This document shows, piece by piece, positions 22,601-33,420 of a DNA stretch of 64,000 bases. Position 1 is the first letter of the stretch. Every line of letters starts with the position of its first letter. The notes below the pieces were generated by a model, which was not told the origin of the DNA, made no database searches, and saw nothing but the letters and a program-made list of their open reading frames with translations. The stretch comes from Saturnia japonica (taxonomy: Eukaryota > Arthropoda > Insecta > Lepidoptera > Saturniidae), in assembly GCA_033032175.1 (NCBI GenBank), contig CM065323.1, positions 2,542,001 through 2,606,000 of the forward strand. Direction: 5' to 3'. The position numbers and the translations under genes were made by a program.

Positions 22601-23216
22601 TCGTCTGAGACGATTGAATTTAGCTTTAAGCCCCCTGCTGCACCACACTTCGGTGGTCTTTGGGAGGCAAACATAAAATCCTTCAAAACGCATCTCGCTC
22701 GTGTTGTTGGCTATCAAATTTTAACTTATGAAGAATTTTTAACTTTAGCAACACAAATTGAGGCTTTACTCAATTCGCGCCCCTTATGCGCGCTCATTAT
22801 GCGAAATGGGATCGGATCCCAACGATTTGGCTGTATTGACCCCTGGTCACTTCCTCACTTTGGAACCGCTTACCTCGCTTCCCGAATCAGATTTATCCGA
22901 TGTCCGTTTGAGTTGTTTGAATCATTGGCAACTGTTGCAAAGACTCCATCACGATTTCTGGAAACGATGGTATACGGAATATTTGCATACTTTAAATCAG
23001 CGTTCTAAATGGCACACCAGCACCTCAGAACTTAAACTAGGATCGCTGGTTTTAGTTAAAGATGAACAAGCTAAACCCCTTAAATGGCCGCTCGCTCGTG
23101 TCGTGCGATTACACCCGGGGAAAGACGGCATTTCTCGCGTTGCCACGGTCAAGACCCAGACAGGTCTTTTACAAAGGCCTTTAGTGAAACTCTGTCCTCT
23201 AACTGGCAACGACTAA
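19611..23216 (+). pseudogene. pol: BEL/Pao Pol: protease end, reverse transcriptase, RNase H, integrase (frameshifted)
   Basis: Continues the Gag-protease frame. Numbering from codon 19625: Pao-type RT with VMFDASAK near 228, FTADIKQMYRQI near 268 and the active-site YVDD at 348-351; RNase H with Asp527 (GFCDASELGY), Glu571 (PRLELCAA) and Asp603 (WSDSTVTL); integrase zinc module H836/H841/C871/C874; integrase core Asp906 (GIDFAGPF), Asp972 (CDHGTNF) and Glu1014 (GGLWEANIKSFK). All catalytic residues are present. The frame is lost near 22790-22815, just after LNSRPL. The real C-terminus (SDPNDLAVLTPGHF, a tryptophan-rich W-x-RW-x-xEY stretch, a basic tail) continues in another frame to TAA at 23216. 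Pol copies and integrates the element. The frameshift could be a real mutation or an assembly error; it is not at a long homopolymer. Confidence 0.93.
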
Positions 23217-23355
23217 TCGTTGTTATTTTCATTTAGTTATTATTTCGCTATTTATTTTAAATATTTACTTTCGTTGTTAGTGTTTGTTATTAAGTTCCAT
23301 TAATTATTTTCGTTTGTATTTTGTTTGGCAATTTATTTTAAAATACGTCGTATTT
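23217..23355 (+). other. BEL 3' untranslated region
   Basis: AT-rich segment between the Pol stop and the polypurine tract. No env-like frame. Confidence 0.7.
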
Positions 23356-23367
23356 TGGTGGGCGGAA
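23356..23367 (+). other. BEL polypurine tract
   Basis: 'tggtgggcggaa' directly abuts the TGTTGCAG start of the 3' LTR. Mostly purine and in the position where plus-strand DNA synthesis is primed. Confidence 0.7.
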
Positions 23368-23815
23368 TGTTGCAGCCGCGTAATTTAGAACCATCACGTA
23401 TTAAAGTAGGTAGTTTGTTATTAATTATTTTCTCTCGTCGCTAAGCATTATGATATCCAGTGGGGGTGGTTTTCGATTTGTTGTTGTCGCCACCGGCTCT
23501 CGCGATATACACTCTCGTCGGAACACCGTCGCGTCCGCACGGTGCAAAGTCGCTCGCCTCGGACATTCCTCGTCAACCACGTTCTCCAGAATTTAGTGTC
23601 ATCAAGCCAGTGTGTGTACAGTGGGTGCGTGAGGCTCAGGAACTTTGAATATATAATGTATAGCTAAACCACGTCGGCGCCGACCAGGAATTATCACGGA
23701 ACGCAGTACCGGTGAGTTGGCATGACATTTTGCATACACTTCTCTCGCTGGATATTCGCATCATAATTTGCTATTTATTTCGTATCGCAGGTTGATTCCA
23801 TATTTGCGTGGGATC
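23368..23815 (+). repeat. BEL 3' LTR
   Basis: 448 bp, 445 identical to the 5' LTR by eye. TATA-like box at 23650-23656 and the intron-like segment at 23712-23790 are conserved. Confidence 0.95.
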
Positions 23816-23872
23816 GTCATTTAGGATCATGTTAGATTGTACCCACAACGCTAAACGTATAACGATAAAATA
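23816..23872 (+). repeat. SINE family B, right part (split by BEL)
   Basis: 'gtcatttaggatcatgttag', 'acccacaacgctaaacgta' and 'taacgataaaata' match the tail of family B copies (for example 31825-31873). Relative to other copies about 10 bp of SINE ('cttgggccac'-like) are missing at the junction. Confidence 0.85.
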
Positions 23873-23879
23873 ATCTTTT

Positions 23880-24260
23880 TTAACGTCCCGTGCAAAAGGG
23901 GGAGAGGTTCAAGCTTAATGTGTGGTATTATAACTCCCAAGCGGATTAACCAATTTTGCCTTTTTTTATTGAAAGGTTTCTTGTTCGAAGTTCTTAGAAT
24001 TTCTCGAAAATACTGTTCAGCTTTTTGCCGATCATCAGCTCTGATAGATTCTGAATTTGGTTATTTAAATTTTATTATTAGAACACGGTAACCTTGATCT
24101 GATTCTGTAGCATCATTTGAAATCTTTTCTTTCATTCTGAAATACTCACTAACTTAAAGCAGAGGTATCGTATTTGGGCTCATTGGAATGTGGTCAATGA
24201 GTATATTATTGGTGTCAGGAGTTTTTAAGTTTTAATTTGCCTTACCATAATACCTATAAT
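23880..24260 (+). repeat. LINE-tail-like repeat
   Basis: 'acgtcccgtgcaaaaggggg', 'caagcggattaaccaatttt', 'ttgaaaggtttcttgttcg' and 'gatcatcagctctg' form the sort of non-coding LINE 3' tail common in Lepidoptera, as far as I recall. The last part resembles 5440-5560. Confidence 0.45.
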
Positions 24261-26129
24261 ATACTAGCTTCAATACCGTATTTTGTCTTGAACTGATGGT
24301 AACTAAGTTCCTCTTTGCGGTGTTTCACGATTAATAAATGTACGTTCAGCTACATCATAACTATCATTATAACGAGTTTATAAGCAAAGATCAAAATTAA
24401 GGCTGATGTTAGACACGCATTTTTTTATATTTGTCTATCTGCCTGATTATTTCTCCGGGCTTATATTTGGAATGGGTGTACCAATCTTGACGAGACTTTC
24501 ATTGGCAAGAAGAGAACTTTTCAAACAGTAATCTAGCTTACAAGCTATTGTTCTTATCAATAAACAGTAATTATAAAAAAGATAATTTTAAATGAATAAA
24601 TCACACACTTTCAGCACGTACGAGCAGTTAGCGTAAAATATTATATAGACGTGAACGCAGTTGCAGATAACATGAAGCTATAAATGAAATGCAATATAAA
24701 TCAAGTAGTTCTAAACTGCGAATTCTGAAAAAATTAAAGCTTAACAAAATACAATAGATAATATGATTCATACAAATAATGTTGTTAAATCAAAATACGA
24801 TAAGACCCTAACATATTTTCTGAGCTCGTAGAGTTCTCAGTTCACATAACTACGATATAGGGCTCGATACAGTACAATAACCGAAACAAAAACAATACGA
24901 CTGCAATGCGTGAAGTTCAAAACTTTTCCTGTTCATTTGCTGAATCAGGATTATCTCTGTCGACGTCCGCAAAGAACGAGGGAGGTAATATGATTTCTAT
25001 TTTATAAAGTTAAATTCTATTTCACGTCGTACATTGTTTGCGAAATAATTTTCAAGCTTGGATCTCCCTTTGTAATAGCTTATTGTTATCAAAAAGAATT
25101 TGATCTTCCGCCTCGGATGACTCTCCGGCTTTGAATTTTCAGTTTTCGTCTTTTATATATTAAAGTTTAAATTATGGAGTTTTCGAATGGTTCAAACGGA
25201 ATTGTGGAAGGGTGAAGTACGTAAAAGGGCCTTGGGGAAGCTTGTAAATGAGTTTACTGAATCATTAGCCAGTTAAAGCAAATTTATACATCAGAATTTT
25301 GCGACTACTCATAAACAAAGGAAAGTTTTTAATCCTAGACGTGTTTAAAATTTGTTAGGTATCAACGAAACATATTTTCATGTTTCTCTAAGTTTTAGAA
25401 TAGTTTAGTGGTTATGCGCTAAAAAAATATCTTGACTTTTGTTACGATATGTATAAAAATTGACTATGCTCAAAAATTAAAAAAATATCTGGAAACTTTA
25501 GAACTCACTACAAACATCGATGTAAATTCGTAGGTAAGAGAAGACGTAGTCGAACACGAACACATCGAAACCTTATTTGTACAATTACGTAAGCAAACTA
25601 AAAATTTCTTAAAATAACACGTTTCCTTCTTGCGACTGAAAGTATCTGAATTGTTCTCGTGAGAACAAACGGTATTTTTATCTTTGGGTGTGTATTATGC
25701 ATTAATGAACAGACAGGAAATATTAAAATGATAACCATCAGTGTGCAAATTACCATATGGAATACTTCATGCCTGTATTTAGTCGTAGAGTTAGCTAACT
25801 GAAACTGTTAATTATTCCTGGATGTTAGTATGTAGAGAGTGTTGAAAACTTTTTCAATCATAGCTGTCATTTGCAAACCAAACAACGATAAAATATCGAA
25901 AATAATAATTATCTTCGTTAAACTTTCTGTTTCTCTTTCGTATACGAAAGTCTATTATAAGTTTCTCAATTCTTATAAAATTATTATATCTACGAAATTG
26001 TGTTCGAGAGAGATTATGGCAGGAAATAAATTGGTTATGAATATATTTCAGTTTTATACATTATACATTTTTTATTTTTTATTATTTAAATCCAGTAAAG
26101 CGACGGCATTGTAATTGATAGAAAGCAGA
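24261..26129. other. No gene seen
   Basis: AT-rich DNA. The open stretch at 25839-26114 starts with a non-ATG codon and has no domain. Confidence 0.4.
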
Positions 26130-26250
26130 GTGCAATCCAATAATATCAGCAACCATCGAGGAATCTACAAATCCATCATCATTCGGCGCCGTCAGCTGGC
26201 CTGCTCAAATATCTCTTCACGTTATGTTGAGGAAGGAGTGAATATGCTGG
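26130..26250 (-). repeat. LINE tail, family Z, inverted
   Basis: 'gagtgcaatccaataatatc', 'catcgaggaatctacaaatc' and 'ggcctgctcaaatatctctt' are the reverse complement of the family Z coding end plus tail seen at 900-1045 and 12500-12635. Confidence 0.5.
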
Positions 26251-27229
26251 TTGGAAGATAGTTCCACAGTTTCAAGTTAATGCAAAAATACGTAACAGTA
26301 ACGTTCAGTGACATAAGTATATATTACGCTAGATTAATTATGTTGCGAAGATGAAGTGATTTCGAAATATTAAAAACGAAACGCAAATTTTGAATTGGCA
26401 TTCTAAGAAAAAAAAAGAACCGCTGGTTAAATTTTGAAAGTAAAACACTCTCTAAATACAAAATTTCTCACTTAATAGTGGTAGATGATGTAGGTAATAC
26501 AAGCCATAACCTTCCCATAATCGTGTTTTGGCCACATTGAATGAGATTATACAATTTCTGAAACAATTAAGAACATAAAAACTAGAATATAACACCTGAT
26601 TGAACTCCATTTGTGTAATTAAAACTGACAAATTGTACCTATTGCGACAAAGTACACAGGTCAGAAGTGAAACTTCATTGGCAAAGTAACTTAGAGGGAA
26701 GGAAAAAGGAAGATATGTTAGGAATTTAATGAATTTAATTGTCATTTAAATATGATGTATATTAAATTATTAAATGACGAGTGGCAAATTAAAATGCCAC
26801 ATGTTATTTGTAAATATTAAAACTTCCTAACCTTCAAACGAATTCACATAAAAAATTGTATATTATCAAATAGTGCGCGATTTGGGACGAAGTTACTATA
26901 AAATAAGTTAAATAATAATTAAAAACAGTCAGTGTAATTGATAAGTAACAGATCGATGTAAGTTTTATACGTATATACCGACGGTCATCTGAGGAAGGGT
27001 TACACAACTGGCCGCACACGGTGCTCGCCTGCTCCAATCTTGATAGTCGCACGCGTACACACTCTCGTATATATTATAAAAAGACACACGGAGAGAGAAA
27101 GAGAGAAAATCACATGGCCTCTACGTACATAACGATTTTTTCTTACGTGACGCTTTTCAAATGTTATCCCAAGCCATAGTAAGGAACTTCGTCTCAAAAA
27201 AATATAGAATATGTAATTTTATTCTCTAT
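26251..27229. other. Repeat debris, no gene
   Basis: 27000-27200 (minus) reads SSLLWLGITFEKRHVRKN, a string I associate with a common lepidopteran repeat rather than a gene. Otherwise nothing recognisable. Confidence 0.35.
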
Positions 27230-27450
27230 TGAACCATGTGGGCTGCTATTCGAAGCTTCTGCTACACCGTAACATCCATCTCGTCAAAAACAAAAAAGTT
27301 TTGCTGGAATCCCATAGAAATTGTCACCAGCAGTCGACGTAATTTTACACTGCACCATACTTTACATCAGGTAGGTACTGTTCCATTATTTAAGTGACGT
27401 GAAGAGATATTTAGACAGGCCTCGTTGTTGGTAGATTCTCGATGGCTGTC
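27230..27450 (+). pseudogene. LINE ORF2 C-terminal fragment, family Z
   Basis: Short, frame-broken translation around a 'gctggaatcccat' (WNP/WNS-like) core, a 'caccatactttacat' stretch and 'gtgacgtgaagagatattta', ending in 'acaggcctcgttgttgg'. The order matches the end of family Z ORF2 followed by its tail. Very decayed. Confidence 0.45.
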
Positions 27451-28516
27451 GTTATCTTTGGACTATAATGTTCTTACCATCTGAGACAGTACCTTCATTT
27501 GCCCAGCTACAGTAAAAAAATAGCATTGGTAAAAATAAATCTATATTTACAAGTATCAATTCTTTCAACGTAACCACTTGATTGTCGAATAATGTATCGG
27601 AATACGATAATATTTTCATACGGCTTCCAATACACGCCGGTATTGGTAAAAAAACTTTTTCAATCATAACTGTTCGACGATCCGGCGAAAGACAGAATCG
27701 CGAGCGTGAAAATTATCTTTAATTCAACTTTTTGTTTATCTTTTGTTTTCTATATTGAAATACGGTACGATCTTTCGGTAGATATATCTTCACGTATTTA
27801 ATTAATAGCTGCGTTCGCGGGCCAATTAATAGCCTTTCAATTTAGACGTGGCATATAATTCCCTTAAATAAAAAATCATTAAAATCGTTAGGAAATAATA
27901 AAATATTCTTATAATCTACCTAATAAGGAGTAACATAATCTTCGCGTGTGCAATATTTCACCAAAATCGGTTTAGAATAATACAAATTAAATTTCTTTGT
28001 ATTTTTTTCGATTTCTAAAATTATTACTGACAATTCTTACAGCTTATCAATTATGTTTACGTTAAAAAATTGATTTAAAATCCTATACAACTGTAGTCCT
28101 ATCTCTACAAATTATTAAAAGATGGGTATCCCAAGTGAAATTACATATTGTGTTTTAAAAAAATTAAAATAAATGTGTAATGAAAATTATAATAATCTTA
28201 AAAACCAGCAAATAGCCTTCCATAACATCATCAGATACATAAAAACTGGTGGAACCATTTCGAAATTACCGCAGTAACTTAAATAATGGGCGGTGGAAAG
28301 TGAAACTTTATCATAATAACAGGCGAGAAAAGCGCACCTGGGCTCGGTTTTCTGTGATAACTTAATTTTGTATTCGGGTAAAGTAGGCCGGGCAGAATTC
28401 GGCTTTTCTTACCGGGTAACACACATAGTTTAGTCTGTCGACGCAATTCTTCAGGCGCCTCTTCATCTGCTAAAGTATGACAGTCAGTTACAGTACGATG
28501 CAAATTTATTTATTTA
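27451..28516. other. No gene seen
   Basis: AT-rich DNA. 27900-28110 shares phrases with 37040-37500 ('ttactgacaattcttacag', 'ttatcaatta'), a diffuse repeat. Confidence 0.4.
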
Positions 28517-29235
28517 CTAGCTGTACCCGTGGCTTCGCTCACGTGGACTACAGAATGCCTGTGTGAATTTAAAGACAAAATGCTTATTGTGGGTGTTCCT
28601 TAGAAGATAGATGTATACTCTTCCGGACTTTTTTGTAGGCCTTTTTAATACCTATGATTATGTAATACATTAATCTCCTATGGTTTACTCAGCATAAGCC
28701 ATTTAAGCACCCGAATTGATTCACCATGACCAGTTTTTTTTATTTGTGCGGAAGAATTATTTTTCTAAAATATAAGTAGCCTAAGTTACTTCCTATATCA
28801 TCAGCTATCTATCAATGAAACTGCCGTCAAAATCGGTCCAACCGTTTCGGAGATTACGCTGAACAGATAGGCAGACATACAAAATTTTTTAAATGGGCTT
28901 TTTGTTGTAGATGTCGTATATACACTTTCGTATGCATTTAGTAAAAACTGTTATTTTGACATTACAAACAGACACTTCAATTTTATTAAATGTATATATA
29001 TTGTCACATCAGCGAAAAATTCACACAATATTACATTGATAATTACATCACAAGTTGCGGACAGTGTGAAACTACTTTACAGCTAAGTATATCTTATTAC
29101 ACTATGACGTAGCTTAACACCAACAAAAACAAATTACAAATATCAAGATCGCCACTAATCAAATCATTTATCGAATAATTCATATACAATTTTGAGCGAA
29201 AATTCCAAAACGAGCACTAAAGATGTCAATATAAA
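28517..29235 (+). repeat. Dispersed repeat, family E (long copy)
   Basis: Starts 'ctagctgtacccgtggcttc' and 'gctcacgtggactac', continues through 'aaaatcggtccaaccgtttc', and ends with about 260 bp ('cacatcagcgaaaaattcac' to 'gatgtcaatataaaca'). That end block is almost identical to 59380-59650, with only scattered substitutions and two dinucleotide indels. Non-coding; class unknown. Confidence 0.8.
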
Positions 29236-29489
29236 CATTGTTTTTATTAAAATCGTTATATAATTTGTTAATGCGATTCAAAGGTTCACCTTTCTGTTTT
29301 GTTCTGTTCACACTGTTACTCTGTTCACGAACAGATGTTAGTTCTGGTATGCGTTTTAGAAAAGGTTATTAGAATCTTGGTATCTTCCTAGGAATATTTA
29401 GTTTTAATTCTTATTTTATATCAGGGACCGCGTCTATTTTGCAGCGATATAAGGTCAAAATGCTTTAGACGAGTGACGGTGGGCAATAA
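29236..29489. other. No gene seen
   Basis: Short AT-rich spacer between family E and family D. Confidence 0.4.
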
Positions 29490-29670
29490 AAGGTTTACGT
29501 AGTCTATGGACGTTTGTATCACGAGAGACATTATTAACGCGTTGCTGCCCATGGACCGCTTTCCTGAAGAAACTCTAGAAATCCTACTCACTACTAGCAC
29601 ACCATACAATTTGATTTGGCGGTGATCTTCAACAAAGCGGTGTTATTTCACCAGTAAGGCTGCCCCAAAT
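29490..29670 (+). repeat. Dispersed repeat, family D (diverged)
   Basis: 'tagtctatggacgtttgtat', 'aactctagaaatcctactca', 'gatcttcaacaaagcggtgt' and 'gctgccccaaatagagataa' preserve the family D order. Confidence 0.55.
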
Positions 29671-29849
29671 AGAGATAAATCAGATTCCTCTTTGAAATTA
29701 CTGCAGTAATAAATTTTAATATTGATTTGCAACTTCTTCCCAGTTTATATTTACCAAGACCTATAATATAACCACAAAGCTTTTTTTAATTGGTTTGAGA
29801 GATTTTTTATGGAGCTAGCAATCTATATTTGTCGACTTTAAGGCGTGCT

Positions 29850-30112
29850 TGTCGTTGTCTCTACAACCTCACCTGATCTTAAGTGCAGTCTCAAGTGCAG
29901 CTGCCGAAACACACCTATTGGTGTTTGGCGACAGATTTTCAGCTTAAGAGTGGTAGTTATCCAGACGGGCGTTAGAAAAAGCTCTACCACCATGCTATGG
30001 TTTCATCACGATTTTTTCCGTCATCGAAGGCTCAGGCTCATTGCAGAGATTCCAACTCATGTCGATCGACGCAGAGTCCGTACACGCTAACAACTAAGTC
30101 ATCATTGCTTGC
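29850..30112 (-). repeat. tRNA-derived SINE, family B
   Basis: Inverted, fairly complete copy: tail ('acctcacctgatcttaagtg'), body ('gcagctgccgaaacacacct', 'accaccatgctatggtttca') and head ('catgtcgatcgacgcagagt', 'ccgtacacgctaacaact'). Confidence 0.85.
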
Positions 30113-31076
30113 TTGTGGTATTCAATAATTAACAGGATGAGTTGCTAATTTTATTCTAACCTTAGTCTTATAGATATTTTTATTAATCTTTCTTAATCTG
30201 TAACTTGACGCCAAAATCAAATATTTCATATTGTTTTCGAAATAAAAAAATGATAAAGCAAAAAAATATTGTATATTCCTTGACAAGTTTTCACGTAAGG
30301 ATCTTTGGAGTGGTATTTAAAAAACACTATTATACATTGCAACATCTTACGTCACGTTAGATATAAGCAGGATTTATTTCAGCACTGGTAGGAGTATGTA
30401 GTTCGGTGCTTGTAGAGCATAATTGAAGATCGGAAATATTTGGCAAAGTTATTCCTTAAAATGAATTATTGCATAGAGTTTAAATTAATGTGGTCACAGA
30501 CCTATCATAGAGATAACTAGCATTTCTTCGATGGGTGAAGGGTAGTACCAGTTAGTGCGAATTTAATTCTGTAAATATTGTATTAATTAACATTCCCAAC
30601 TATGTCCCTAAATTTAAGTAAGTAATGAAACTATCTGCAGTTCCTTAATAAAGTTATTTTGTTATATAATTATTGTACAATCAAACCACATACTTGTTAA
30701 GATTCTTTAGAAGATTGCTTCTTCCTTGACTAGCCAAAGTTCTTGGGTCTTAACCACAAATCTCGAGGGACACCAATCTTCTACACATCCCTCCGTTGTT
30801 CCATATGACCGTTAATTACACCCTTAAAGTGAAAAGTTTAAAACAAAGGTGCGGTTTAAGGGGTATCACTTCAGGCTGTAGTACTAATGTTAAAATAAAC
30901 ATATTTGTCCAGAAGTTGATTAGAAGTTGTAGGGAAGATACTTAAAGACAATAAGCCGAATTGAGTGTTAATTAGAACAACTTTGTTTTAATCACGTTTA
31001 CTTTCTGATATTACACGTAAATTGCATTTTTTTTGGATTTACCGAGGTCGTAACAGGACAGGACCTTTTTATCATT
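30113..31076. other. No gene seen
   Basis: AT-rich DNA, no recognised element. Confidence 0.4.
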
Positions 31077-31345
31077 ATGGCCACAATCTCACCTGATCTT
31101 AAGTGACGATGTAGCTCAAGATGGTAGCTCACTAAGTCTAGTCGAAGACTGTCTCTCTAGTGCAGCTGCCGGAACACTTATAGGTGCTTGGCGATGGATT
31201 TTCAACTTGAGGGTGGTAGCTAGCCAGGTGGGATTTAGAAAGATCTATACCACCACGTTATGGTTTCATGACGATGATTTCCTTCACAGAAAGCCCAGAC
31301 TTGTTACAAGGATTCGATATGTGTTTGATTATTGTGCACAACTGT
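31077..31345 (-). repeat. tRNA-derived SINE, family B
   Basis: Inverted copy: 'ggccacaatctcacctgatc', 'gtagctcaagatggtagctc', 'gtgcagctgccggaacactt', 'ccaccacgttatggtttcat', then a broken head. Shows the SINE sequence that is missing at the BEL insertion junction. Confidence 0.85.
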
Positions 31346-31382
31346 AGTAGATTATAAATAATATAGGAACACGTTTTTTTTC

Positions 31383-31525
31383 AAAAACTGCTTGGAGAGA
31401 TTTAGAAAGGAGCCGCCATCTTTTTATGACTATGTTTGTAGATTACGAGGGTAATTAGATAAATATAAACAAAAATCTGTTCACGTTGGCAGAATTGTGG
31501 ATCAATAGAGTTGCCATTGTATAAA
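31383..31525 (+). repeat. Dispersed repeat, family H fragment
   Basis: 'ctgcttggagagatttagaa', 'ggagccgccatctttttatg' and 'ggcagaattgtggatcaata' align with 53190-53310. Confidence 0.55.
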
Positions 31526-31565
31526 AAAGTAGAAGAGAACCTTGTACATGGACTGAAAAAACATA

Positions 31566-31873
31566 GGTACTCAGTGGTACGGGCTCCACGTCGATCGACG
31601 TAACTTCGAATTGATGCAATGAGGCTAAGTTTTTGGTGAAAAAAACATCCTCGTGAAACCATAGCATGGTGGTAATACTATTACTAACACCCGCCTAATT
31701 AGCTACCACCCTCAAGTTGAAAATCTGTCACCAAACTCCAATAAGAGTGGTCTGCCCGCTGAACTTGAGAGCCTGTCTTCTACTAGGCTTAGCGTTTTAC
31801 CATCTTGGGCCACATCATCACTTAAGATCAGGTGAGATTGAGGCCACAACGCTAAAACCTATAACGATAAAAA
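31566..31873 (+). repeat. tRNA-derived SINE, family B
   Basis: Head 'ctcagtggtacgggctccac', body 'tcgtgaaaccatagcatggt', 'ccctcaagttgaaaatctgt', 'ctactaggcttagcgtttta', tail 'ccatcttgggccacatcatc' and 'ccacaacgctaaaacctata' plus an A-run. A good reference copy for the family. Confidence 0.85.
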
Positions 31874-32309
31874 AAAAACCAAGCAAACACAATTGCTTTA
31901 AATGACAAAAAGTTTACTTAATCCAATTACTCGATCCTTCAGAAAGAGCAGATGGAGTTTCAAAACAAAAAAAATGCAAAGTTTTTGTTCCCGTACTATG
32001 TGAATTAGGTTTCTCACTGCGTCATCAATTGCAATTTAATCAGTAAAGTTGATTAATTTTGCACAGTTCAATGCAATACAAAATGTATTATTCACTTTTT
32101 TTTATTATTATAAAGGGATAGGTGTGTGCTCGATCAGATTTTATTATCAGTAACATCTCAAAAACTATAACACCCTATATTTAAGTTGAATTTCCAGATA
32201 TCCTTTCTAAGTGATGACCCATTTTAGTTAAGAAACTCCTGAACAAAATTTAATGTTTCTACATTCACAGTTTTATAATATGCGTTACTTGTCTTTCATG
32301 GTTGATAAT
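31874..32309. other. No gene seen
   Basis: AT-rich spacer. Confidence 0.4.
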
Positions 32310-32605
32310 TAATATGTGAAGCAAAAACTTTCTACCTTTTTTTAACCGGAAGACTGTGAGATTTGGCATGGTTAAAGTTTATATGGAGAAGGAGTGCAAA
32401 ATGTATCTATAATATCTATTAATAATATATTAAATAAAATAAATTAATACCTGCGAATCCTAACCCGAACAGTGCCATTGAACATAGACCCCCCCAAAAT
32501 TTCCACTCAATGAAAAGTGACAGCGAGTAATATAGTATTCATTGTTTAAGTTCATACTGCAAATGTCAAACAGAAAATAGTCTATGATTAAAAAGTCGCA
32601 CATCG
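32310..32605 (+). repeat. Dispersed repeat, family L
   Basis: The reverse complement matches 56085-56395 with good identity: 'aaccggaagactgtgagatt', 'catggttaaagtttatatgg', 'gaatcctaacccgaacagtg', 'gaacatagaccccccc', 'ctgcaaatgtcaaacagaaa'. Non-coding. Confidence 0.8.
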
Positions 32606-33038
32606 AAATTCGAACATTGGTAGATCGCCAGTTTTGTTAAATCGAATATAGTAATTAACGATATAGGCCAACACAAGCATAACTTTGCTGGAAATTTGTA
32701 ATAAAAATTGTGGTCACATTATATATAGGTTGGCAACCCGAAAAACTATCTAAAAGAAAAAGATGTCCGTACAAAAGAAATATCTAAGAACGTATCGTAA
32801 AAGTTTTATTTGTTTAAGAGGTTAAATAGTAGTGTTTTGTCATGTGTGTATTTAATAATATAAATAAAAAAAACATTAATCTCCATAATTTTATTTACCA
32901 CGCCAAATTTTTATTTGGAAATACAACAAACTTGAAGTAATTGAAGTCAAAAACATCATGTCCGGAATTTTTATACTTATTGTTTTACTAATTTTTTTCA
33001 ATACAAAAAAGGTGACAAAAAGTGGCTACCAAATCCCG
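32606..33038. other. No gene seen
   Basis: AT-rich spacer. Confidence 0.4.
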
Positions 33039-33210
33039 TGGACGCTTGTAATAACCATAGGTCACTAGCACGTTGCCGATCTTGAGCCTCCTAACCCAAA
33101 GAACTCACCGCAGGATCATAACACTGGGTTATTTGGCTGCGATCTTCTGTAGGGTGGAGGTATCCTGTCAGACGAACTGCTCCAAATAGAGAGGCATCTC
33201 TAAAGAAATT
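33039..33210 (+). repeat. Dispersed repeat, family D
   Basis: 'gtggacgcttgtaataacca', 'cacgttgccgatcttgagcc', 'gcaggatcataacactgggt', 'gatcttctgtagggtggagg', 'tccaaatagagaggcatctc'. Confidence 0.7.
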
Positions 33211-33244
33211 TCTTTGTGTCTTTTTACCTCTCTGAGACTATTAT

Positions 33245-33420
33245 ACGATAAGCGTAGAGAGACAAAGTCTCAAGCGTAGCTATGGGAACACTTATTTAGG
33301 TGCAAGAGACAGATTTTGAAGTTAAAGCCGGTAGGGTAGCTACCCAGGCAACCATTAGAAAATGCTCTGCTACTATGCTATAGTGTTATCTCGATTTTTC
33401 CTTATTTTATAGTATCGGCC
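33245..33420 (-). repeat. SINE family B, partial
   Basis: 'agctatgggaacacttattt', 'gacagattttgaagttaaag', 'gctctgctactatgctatag' correspond to an inverted, decayed family B body. Confidence 0.55.

Larger units (their letters stand above)
16265..23815 (+). mobile_element. BEL/Pao LTR retrotransposon, nearly full length, defective
   Basis: Two direct 448-bp repeats (16265-16712, 23368-23815) flank one polyprotein reading frame in the order Gag, aspartic protease, reverse transcriptase with YVDD, RNase H, integrase. That order, the Pao-type RT and the DUF1759-like Gag identify the BEL/Pao group (Belpaoviridae); no envelope gene is seen. A 7.55-kb total, less the 811-bp insert and one 13-bp duplication copy, is normal for the group. 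Three differences in 448 LTR positions point to a recent insertion. It is inactive in cis because of the nested insert at 18787-19597 and a frameshift near 22790-22815. The element lies inside a family B SINE, whose halves flank it. I find no clean target-site duplication. Confidence 0.95.

Noticed and set aside
20632..23209. Several 70-96-codon open frames on the minus strand of BEL Pol
   Set aside because: They are antisense shadows of a conserved coding region, with no domains of their own.
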